DNA from: Suicoccus acidiformans
GTDB taxonomy: Bacteria; Bacillota; Bacilli; Lactobacillales; Aerococcaceae
Assembly: GCF_003546865.1 (NCBI RefSeq)
Contig: NZ_CP023434.1
Location: forward strand, 2,461,001-2,525,000
Direction of reading: 5' to 3'
Length of the DNA: 64,000 nucleotides
A model generated the notes under the pieces. The model did no database searches. It had not been told where the DNA came from and saw nothing but the letters and a program-made list of their open reading frames with translations. Below, one piece after another: positions 27,343 through 32,908 of this stretch. How positions within the stretch are numbered: position 1 is the stretch's first letter; every line of letters begins with the position of its first letter. The translations under genes were made by a program, and so were the position numbers.

Positions 27343-28284
27343 TTATTTAATGCTGGCGGGGTCAATATTCAACGCTTCGGCAAAAGCGTCATTCACGATA
27401 ATTTCAAAGGCATTACCCAATTCGATTGGCATATCAGCTGGATTTAAATCCTCATCTAACATACGAATAACCATTTCGGCCGTTTGTACCCCGTAATCAC
27501 GGTAAGAATTCGACACGGTTGCTAGACCATTGGTCTCTACCACTTCGGCACTTGAGCCGATGGTTGGAATGCCTGCTTCTTTAGCCATGTCGCCAACAAG
27601 GGAAATCGCACTATCGATGGTGTTGTCTGTTACCATAAATAGGGCGTCCACCTCATCCATCAACGAGTTTAACCCTTGGGCAATATCATTCGTGCTGATA
27701 ACTGTAGCTACTTTCGTAGACAGACCTTGGCCTTCAAGTAATTCAATGGCACGATCGGCTTGAATTTGTGAATTTACTTCACTGGAATTGTAAATCAGAC
27801 CCACTTTCTTTGCATCGGGGAAATTCCTTACCAATAAATCCACTTGCTCGTCAATAGGGGCCATATCACTCGTCCCCGTCACGTTTCTCCCCGGGTGCTC
27901 CATACTTTCAGCTAAGCCAGCTTCAACTGGATCGGTAACCGCTGCAATAAAAATTGGCTTTTCTTGCTCTGTCACCGCTAAAGTTTGCGCAGCCGGTGTA
28001 GCAATCGCAAAGATAATATCATTATTTCTTGCGACCGCTTCACTCATTGATTGCAATGTCGCTTGCACACCACTAGCATTGTTCACGTCCCATTCAATGC
28101 GTTCACCGTACGCTGAAGCATTCAAGGTTTCTTGGAAACCTTCCAGAACAGCATCCAAAGCTTCGTGCTCTACGTATTGTACCACTCCGATGCGAATAGC
28201 TTCTTCATTTGCCTGAGCAGCTTTCGGCACTAGACTCATAAAAGCTAGCAAGCTGAACAATATACCTTTAATCCACTTATTCAT
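27343..28284 (-). CDS. ABC importer substrate-binding protein (PF04392), paralogue 2
   Basis: Starts at MNKWIKGILF (ATG at 28284), six bases after GAAGGA; an upstream in-frame ATG has no site. The 313 residues have a signal peptide ending near PKAAQANEE, without cysteine. Motifs parallel those of the other three paralogues: IGVVQYVEHEALD, IATPAAQTLAV, PIFIAAVTDPVEAGLAESMEHPG, VTGTSDMAPIDEQVDLL and LIYNSSEVNSQIQ. First structural gene behind the Tyr-codon attenuator, 117 bases after its terminator. Confidence 0.88.
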   Translation of the reverse strand: MNKWIKGILFSLLAFMSLVPKAAQANEEAIRIGVVQYVEHEALDAVLEGFQETLNASAYGERIEWDVNNASGVQATLQSMSEAVARNNDIIFAIATPAAQTLAVTEQEKPIFIAAVTDPVEAGLAESMEHPGRNVTGTSDMAPIDEQVDLLVRNFPDAKKVGLIYNSSEVNSQIQADRAIELLEGQGLSTKVATVISTNDIAQGLNSLMDEVDALFMVTDNTIDSAISLVGDMAKEAGIPTIGSSAEVVETNGLATVSNSYRDYGVQTAEMVIRMLDEDLNPADMPIELGNAFEIIVNDAFAEALNIDPASIK

Positions 28285-28400
28285 TGATATTCCTTCTTTC
28301 ACTCTATTTTTCTCCATTTACACCAATCAAACACATACTACGCAAAACTTATCGCATGGCGACGCTTAGCTAAATGCTCTTAATTACCTACATGCAAAAG

Positions 28401-28437
28401 AAAAACCTCTGCTAGATTCCAAAATCTAACAGAGGTT
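28401..28437 (-). terminator. Attenuator terminator of the Tyr leader (segments 7:8)
   Basis: AACCTCTGTTAGATT pairs with AATCTAGCAGAGGTT (15 bp, one GU) across loop TTGG, followed by TTTCTTTTG. It stands before paralogue 2, inside the leader transcript and not behind a gene. Confidence 0.9.
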
Positions 28438-28575
28438 CTTCAGTCGACAAGTTCGTTCTAAGAAGTCGGCTGATTACTTCACCCACATTAGATTTCAGTC
28501 ATCTATGTGGGCACATCTCATTGACAGCTCCCCATAGATACAAACGCCCGTTTGTATCTATTGAAGATACAAAGG

Positions 28576-28629
28576 CTATCCATAGTAGCTGTAGTAGTAA
28601 GATGCTGTTGCAAGTAAACATACGTTCAT
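28576..28629 (-). CDS. Tyrosine-rich leader peptide, 17 residues
   Basis: Reads MNVCLLATASYYYSYYG then TAG: five tyrosine codons among residues 11-16. AAAGGA lies eight bases before the ATG, and the promoter start is about 25 bases upstream. The length and the position of the aromatic block match the Phe leader at 31892-31945. It has no homology-based function beyond acting as a translation sensor; the peptide itself is probably irrelevant. Confidence 0.8.
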   Translation of the reverse strand: MNVCLLATASYYYSYYG

Positions 28630-28660
28630 CTTCTTAGTCCTTTCTTTTTTTGATATACCT

Positions 28661-28689
28661 ATGTTAATCGAGAATCTGATAAAAGTCAA
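28661..28689 (-). promoter_or_regulatory. Promoter of the Tyr-leader unit
   Basis: -35 TTGACT at 28684-28689 and -10 TAACAT at 28661-28666, spacer 17. No terminator lies between the stop of paralogue 3 (28724) and this promoter, so read-through from the upstream unit is also possible. Confidence 0.65.
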
Positions 28690-28723
28690 GCGATTATTTA
28701 AGATTTATCATCATTTTCTCATT

Positions 28724-29689
28724 TTAAGGTGCTTGAATAGAGCTAGGATCAATACCTAACTGCTCTGCTACATCTTCATTTACAACCAGTTCAAGGTTTT
28801 CTGCTGTTTCCACCGGCATCTCACTTGGGCTTAAATCTTCCTCAATTTGGCGCAACAACATGCGTGCTGTCTGACGGCCTAATTCATAGTAATCTAAACC
28901 ATATGTGGCCAAACCGTTCTCACGTGTCATATCGGTCGATCCGCCAATTAAAGGGAGGCCTGCTTCAATTGCTAAATCACCCACGAGCGTCATTGCACTG
29001 GCAATAGTATTGTCTGTTACGGTAAAGATTGCATCAATATCTTCTTTCGCGAGGGCTCCGACAATTTGGGAAATATCATTGGTGGAAGTTACGGTAGATT
29101 CTACCACTTCAATCCCTTTCTCTGCAAAGACTGCCTTGGCCTTCTCAGCTTCACTCAATGAATTCGTCTCCCCCGAGTTATAGATCAATCCAACGCGGTC
29201 GGCTTCAGGGACAATGTTAATGAGCAAATTGACTTGTTCTTCAATCGGCCCAGCATCGATGGTTCCAGTCATATTCCCACCCGGCGCTTCATTACTTTCG
29301 ACTAATTTAGCTCCTACGGCATCGGTAACTGCTGAGAAGTAAATCGGCTTTTCTTTCTCAATATTAGCCAGATTCTGGGCTGCAGGTGTCGCAATAGCGA
29401 ATAAATAATCACTTGAATTCGTCAGTGTTTCACTCATGGATTGTAAATTAGCATTGTCGGCTGAAGCATTTAAGTAATTCACATCAAGGTTCTCACCTTC
29501 AACGTAGCCATTGGCTTCCAATTCAGCTAAGAAGCCTTCATAAGTTTGGTTCAATGACTCGTGTTCCACATATTGTAAGATACCAACTTTTAGAGTTTCT
29601 TCAGCCTCAACTTCTGCTGCAGCTAAGGGTGTTAGGATGCTAGTTACAAGGAGCGCTGCGCTCGCCAATAATTTAGTTACTTTATGCAT
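28724..29689 (-). CDS. ABC importer substrate-binding protein (PF04392), paralogue 3
   Basis: A 321-residue exported protein. The signal peptide runs from MHKVTKLLASAALLVTSILT to about LAAAEVEAEE, again with no cysteine. Motifs are VGILQYVEHESLNQTYEGF, IATPAAQNLANIEKEKPIYFSAVTDAVGAKL, MTGTIDAGPIEEQVNLL, VGLIYNSGETNS and FTVDNT-like TVTDNTIASAMTLVGDLA. It ends ELGIDPSSIQAP like paralogue 4, and is last in the Phe-leader unit. Substrate differences from the other copies cannot be read directly. Confidence 0.88.
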   Translation of the reverse strand: MHKVTKLLASAALLVTSILTPLAAAEVEAEETLKVGILQYVEHESLNQTYEGFLAELEANGYVEGENLDVNYLNASADNANLQSMSETLTNSSDYLFAIATPAAQNLANIEKEKPIYFSAVTDAVGAKLVESNEAPGGNMTGTIDAGPIEEQVNLLINIVPEADRVGLIYNSGETNSLSEAEKAKAVFAEKGIEVVESTVTSTNDISQIVGALAKEDIDAIFTVTDNTIASAMTLVGDLAIEAGLPLIGGSTDMTRENGLATYGLDYYELGRQTARMLLRQIEEDLSPSEMPVETAENLELVVNEDVAEQLGIDPSSIQAP

Positions 29690-29706
29690 ATTTATTCTTC
29701 CTCTCT

Positions 29707-30663
29707 TTATTCAGGTGCTTTAATTCCGGTTGGGTCAATACCAATGGCTTCAGCAAAATCTTCATTGACAATTAATTCTAAAGTTTCAGTATATTGAATC
29801 GGTGTATTCTCTGGAACTGTATCATTTTCGATATGATCAATCAACATATTGGCTAACTGCTTGCCGTGGTCATAATAGTTCAAGCCATAGGTTGCTAGTC
29901 CATTCTCAAGAATCATATCGTTTGACCCTCCGAAGACGCCCACTTGTTGGTCTTTGGCCATATCTCCTACTAAAGCCATGGCAGTGGCCGTGGTATTATC
30001 AGTAACTAGAAACAGCGTATCAACCTGAGGTAGCAAACTTGAAAGTACCGATGATATATCATTTGTAGACGACATCGTTTGAATTACCGGCGTCAAGCCC
30101 CGTTCTTCCAACTCTGCCACGGCAATATCAACTTGATACTGGGCATTGCTTTCCCCCGCATTATAGATTAGACCAATTTTCTGTGCATCTGGGTACACAC
30201 TTTGCATTAAGGAAATCTGCTCAGCAATTGGACCTAGATTACTCACTCCAGTCACATTACCACCAGGGACTTCTATACTTTGGGCTACACCCGCACCAAC
30301 AGGATCGGTAACCGAAGCTAGGTATATCGGCACCTTCGTCGTGGCATTCGCTAGTGATTGTACGGCAGGCGTACCGATAGCCACGAGGACGTCATTATCT
30401 CGGGCTAACTTGTCAGACATGGATTGCAAGGTAGAAGTGTTGCCACTAGCATTCTCATAGTGAATGTTCACATTCTCACCATCAATATAGCCAGCTTCAG
30501 CTAAACCCTCAACAATACCTCGGTAAGTCTCGTTATAGGAGCCATGTTCAACGTGCTGTAAAATACCAATATTTATCACGTCCTCCGCAGCAACCATAGG
30601 TTGATTCAGAGCTCCCACCATAATTAGCGTTAATGCTAGTAATCTTTGGATATATTTCTTCAT
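29707..30663 (-). CDS. ABC importer substrate-binding protein (PF04392), paralogue 4
   Basis: Starts at MKKYIQRLLAL (ATG at 30663), six bases after AGGAGG; an ATG directly before it is possible but too close to the site. The 318 residues have a signal peptide ending near PMVAAED with no cysteine. Motifs are IGILQHVEHGSYNETY, IGTPAVQSLAN, PIYLASVTDPVGAGVAQS, VTGVSNLGPIAEQISLM, IGLIYNAGESNAQY and LVTDNTTATAMALVGDMA. It follows the dehydrogenase gene by 17 bases, in the same transcript. Confidence 0.88.
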   Translation of the reverse strand: MKKYIQRLLALTLIMVGALNQPMVAAEDVINIGILQHVEHGSYNETYRGIVEGLAEAGYIDGENVNIHYENASGNTSTLQSMSDKLARDNDVLVAIGTPAVQSLANATTKVPIYLASVTDPVGAGVAQSIEVPGGNVTGVSNLGPIAEQISLMQSVYPDAQKIGLIYNAGESNAQYQVDIAVAELEERGLTPVIQTMSSTNDISSVLSSLLPQVDTLFLVTDNTTATAMALVGDMAKDQQVGVFGGSNDMILENGLATYGLNYYDHGKQLANMLIDHIENDTVPENTPIQYTETLELIVNEDFAEAIGIDPTGIKAPE

Positions 30664-30680
30664 CATTATCCTCCTTTGAA

Positions 30681-31679
30681 TTATTTCACGCGTGTTTGAC
30701 AATCGCCAGTGCGGATAACCTCCAAGGTCGCATCCAGGCCACCTTGGACTAGGTTCTTAACTGCCACGTCTGTGTAATAAGCAATATGCGGGGTATAAAC
30801 AATTTTCGGATGGTCTAGAATAGCCTGGAAAGTAGCATCTTCAATGGTACGACCACGCCAGTCTTTCGGCATATAAGGTGCTTCATGTTCATAAACATCA
30901 ATGGCTGCTTGGGCAATATAGCCTTGGTCAATTGCTTCAATAAGCGCTTCTGCATCCACTAAGCCACCTCGAGCAGTGTTGACCAGGATGACCCCTGGTT
31001 TCACTTTTGCTAAGGTTTCTCGGTCAAACATATGATGACTCGATGCATCCAGTGGTGTATGCAAAGTAATAATATCGGCATCTTGGATGGCCTCTTCTAA
31101 ACTATCCACATACGTCAACAGATCGTCATATTCAGCCTTCGGCTCAATATCATAGCCAATCACCTTCGCCCCCAAGCCTTGCCGATAAATTCTAGCTACC
31201 CGAGAGCCAATCCGCCCGACCCCAATAACTGCGACCGTCATCGCGTTAATTGGGCGCGCCCGAATTTCTGTTTCCCATAAGAAATTCTGCTCATCTACTC
31301 GCGCTTGAATGAGGGAACGATTTCGCACCAAGTTCAAGGCAGAGAAAACCGCAAATTCAGCAATCGACTCCGGTGAATAACTCGGCACATTGGAGATGAC
31401 AATGCCATGATTCGTCGCTGAGGGCAAATCATACATGTCAAAACCGGCACTCCTCTGGGCAATATTATGAATACCGTAGCTTTCTAGTCTTTCATACACC
31501 GGGTCAACAATCGGATCCATCTGCATTGTCGTTACCCCATCATAACCCTCTGCGAGATGAACAGTCTCAGGAAGTAAGGGTTCAGGTATCATGTCAACTT
31601 TTACCCCATGCTCTTTAGACCAAGCCTCAATAAACTCTCTTTCTTCTTCCGTTGTTCGATATGCTAATATTTTCTCCAT
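30681..31679 (-). CDS. D-2-hydroxyacid dehydrogenase (D-lactate dehydrogenase family)
   Basis: NAD-dependent reduction of a 2-oxo acid to the D-2-hydroxy acid. The 332 residues show the Rossmann GVGRIGSR (about 153-160) and the catalytic triad region: Arg in NTARGGLVD (about 237), Glu in DVYEHEAPY (about 264-266) and His in YTPHIAYYT (about 298). RSAGFDMYDL (about 76-85) is the LdhD/HicDH substrate loop. Enzymes of this group act on pyruvate, 2-oxoisocaproate or phenylpyruvate. As the first gene behind a Phe-codon attenuator and next to putative aromatic amino acid binding proteins, phenylpyruvate or hydroxyphenylpyruvate is an attractive but unproven substrate. AGGAGA precedes the ATG. Confidence 0.9.
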   Translation of the reverse strand: MEKILAYRTTEEEREFIEAWSKEHGVKVDMIPEPLLPETVHLAEGYDGVTTMQMDPIVDPVYERLESYGIHNIAQRSAGFDMYDLPSATNHGIVISNVPSYSPESIAEFAVFSALNLVRNRSLIQARVDEQNFLWETEIRARPINAMTVAVIGVGRIGSRVARIYRQGLGAKVIGYDIEPKAEYDDLLTYVDSLEEAIQDADIITLHTPLDASSHHMFDRETLAKVKPGVILVNTARGGLVDAEALIEAIDQGYIAQAAIDVYEHEAPYMPKDWRGRTIEDATFQAILDHPKIVYTPHIAYYTDVAVKNLVQGGLDATLEVIRTGDCQTRVK

Positions 31680-31700
31680 GATCTTTCTCCTTTTAATAAT

Positions 31701-31743
31701 AAAAAAACCTACGATTAGACTTACAAAAATCTAATCGCAGGTT
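31701..31743 (-). terminator. Attenuator terminator of the Phe leader (segments 7:8)
   Basis: ACCTGCGATTAGA (31742-31730) pairs with TCTAATCGTAGGT (31719-31707), 13 bp with one GU, across a 10-base loop, followed by seven T. It ends 21 bases before the dehydrogenase start codon. Confidence 0.92.
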
Positions 31744-31891
31744 AATTTGCTGAATGTCTCCGATTGTCACCGGTCCTGTCAGCCCACTTTAGATTTTTGC
31801 AATCTATGTGGGCACGCATAAATAACAGCTCCCCATAGATACAAACATTTTGTTTGAAATGTGTTTGTATCTACAGTTTCAGATACAAACA

Positions 31892-31945
31892 CTATCTAAA
31901 GTTGCTGTTAAAAAAGACTGCGTTGTGCAATTTGACCTGTGCCAT
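31892..31945 (-). CDS. Phenylalanine/asparagine leader peptide, 17 residues
   Basis: Reads MAQVKLHNAVFFNSNFR then TAG. Phe at 11, 12 and 16 and Asn at 13 and 15 occupy the positions held by Tyr in the other leader (YYYSYY), with the central Ser kept. AAAGGA is ten bases before this ATG; an ATG 15 bases upstream is too close to that site and gives an unrelated frame. Transcription should start about 27 bases upstream. Confidence 0.75.
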   Translation of the reverse strand: MAQVKLHNAVFFNSNFR

Positions 31946-31978
31946 CGAATTCCATTCCTTTCCAAATAAGTTAAATAC

Positions 31979-32006
31979 ATTATAGCAAGATTCTCATTTA
32001 TGTCAA
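31979..32006 (-). promoter_or_regulatory. Promoter of the Phe-leader unit
   Basis: Consensus -35 TTGACA at 32001-32006 and consensus -10 TATAAT at 31979-31984, spacer 16. A very strong sigma-A promoter by sequence, which suits control by attenuation after initiation. Confidence 0.9.
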
Positions 32007-32024
32007 GGGGTTACTCATAATAAT

Positions 32025-32753
32025 TTAATGATTTTCGAGATTTTCTTTCTGGTTCGTCGCGTCTCCGGACATGTCATCCAAGGAAAAGCCATATTCGCGC
32101 GTAGGCATAGGCGGTTGGTAACCGAGATAACATACCGCAAAGTCTTTCATGCGGGCGGCCACTTCGCGGCTTTCCCGCTCCAGTCTGGTTGAACTAGACT
32201 CCTCAACCGCCACGCCAACTGCATCAATACCTAAGAATCTTGCTAACATCAGCGCTCGGTGCAAATGATACCTTTGGGTCACTAGCACAACTTGGTCTTC
32301 CTTGATGACTTTCTTCAAACGAAAGAGACTATCATAGGTTGAATACCCCGCATGATCTAAGTAAATACGCTCACTAGCAAGGCCTGCTTCAACTAGATAA
32401 GCTTTCATAACACCCACTTCGTTATAATTGTCCTCCCGATGATCCCCTGACATAATCAAAGACTGATCGGCATTCATCTCCCCAAGAGCCTCGGCAGTAT
32501 CTAAGCGTTTCTGTAGAATCGTACTGGGATATGCGTTGTCAATCACGCCTGCCCCTAAGACTAGTATAGGCCAATCACGATACTCTCCCATATCCGCTTG
32601 GTATTCCTCAACAGATGCATAAATATCTGGGGCTGTTGATAGAACAACAAAGGCATTTATTATGACAAGTCCCAGTACCGCTAAAACTAGCGCTGCAAGA
32701 ATGAACTGCAAGAACATCTTCATCCCCCTTTGAATTTTCCTTAATACCTTCAT
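32025..32753 (-). CDS. DUF218 (SanA/YdcF-like) membrane-anchored protein
   Basis: A 242-residue protein starting MKVLRKIQRG (ATG at 32753) after GGAGG; 11 further upstream in-frame residues lack a site. One N-terminal membrane helix (about 14-40) anchors an extracytoplasmic DUF218 domain: ILVLGAGV, STILQKRLDTAEAL, LIMSGDHREDNYNEVGVMKAYLVEAG, RIYLDHAGYSTYDSLFRLKKV and VLVTQRYHLHRALMLARFLG. SanA/YdcF proteins are linked to envelope integrity, without a settled reaction. Monocistronic; the Phe-leader promoter starts just past its stop. Confidence 0.88.
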   Translation of the reverse strand: MKVLRKIQRGMKMFLQFILAALVLAVLGLVIINAFVVLSTAPDIYASVEEYQADMGEYRDWPILVLGAGVIDNAYPSTILQKRLDTAEALGEMNADQSLIMSGDHREDNYNEVGVMKAYLVEAGLASERIYLDHAGYSTYDSLFRLKKVIKEDQVVLVTQRYHLHRALMLARFLGIDAVGVAVEESSSTRLERESREVAARMKDFAVCYLGYQPPMPTREYGFSLDDMSGDATNQKENLENH

Positions 32754-32860
32754 ATTTCCCTCCCAGACAAACATCCCCGTCGGCAAGTAAGTCTATCTCT
32801 TTTCAGTTTGTCCCTTTTCAAATAAATGTATCATACAACAAAGCCCCCTAAATAACCAGC

Positions 32861-32888
32861 AAAAAACGGATGAATTTCCTCACCCGTT
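32861..32888 (-). terminator. Intrinsic terminator of the ABC exporter operon
   Basis: On the minus strand AACGGGTGA pairs with TCATCCGTT (one GU) across a 6-base loop, then TTTTTTGC. Confidence 0.75.
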
Positions 32889-32908
32889 TCTACTGATATT
32901 TATCCAAC

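Larger units (their letters stand above)
28401..28654 (-). promoter_or_regulatory. Tyr-codon leader-peptide attenuator with alternative hairpins
   Basis: Downstream of the leader ORF seven more segments alternate. Segment 2 (28573-28565) pairs with 3 (28559-28551), 9 bp. Segment 3 (28561-28550) pairs with 4 (28545-28534), 12 bp. Segment 4 (28539-28530) pairs with 5 (28511-28501), 10 bp with one bulge. Segment 5 pairs with 6 (28493-28482), 11 bp with one bulge. Segment 6 (28495-28488) pairs with 7 (28429-28422), 8 bp, as antiterminator; 7 pairs with 8 as terminator. A ribosome stalled on the Tyr codons leaves 2 free, favouring 2:3, 4:5, 6:7 and read-through. A ribosome at the stop codon covers about to 28565, exactly segment 2, favouring 3:4, 5:6 and termination. 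The logic is inferred; the complementarity is seen. Confidence 0.8.
31701..31972 (-). promoter_or_regulatory. Phe-codon leader-peptide attenuator with alternative hairpins
   Basis: Same plan as the Tyr leader. Segment 2 (31892-31881) pairs with 3 (31872-31861), 12 bp. Segment 3 (31873-31862) pairs with 4 (31847-31836), 12 bp. Segment 4 (31840-31831) pairs with 5 (31812-31802), 10 bp with the same single bulged A. Segment 5 (31813-31801) pairs with 6 (31795-31782), 12 bp with a small internal loop. Segment 6 (31798-31789) pairs with 7 (31734-31725), 10 bp perfect, as antiterminator; 7 pairs with 8 as terminator. A ribosome at the stop codon would cover to about 31881, the far edge of segment 2. 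The spacer between segments 6 and 7 differs completely from the Tyr copy, while all pairings are kept. Confidence 0.8.

Noticed and set aside
31946..31960. Alternative first ATG for the Phe leader
   Set aside because: It abuts the AAAGGA site with no spacing and gives a 15-residue frame (MEFDGTGQIAQRSLF) not parallel to the Tyr leader.
28401..31972. T-box riboswitches upstream of the ABC/dehydrogenase genes
   Set aside because: Neither leader contains the T-box antiterminator sequence (AGGGTGGNACCGCG type) or a Stem I with specifier loop; both instead have a ribosome site and short ORF with clustered Tyr or Phe codons.
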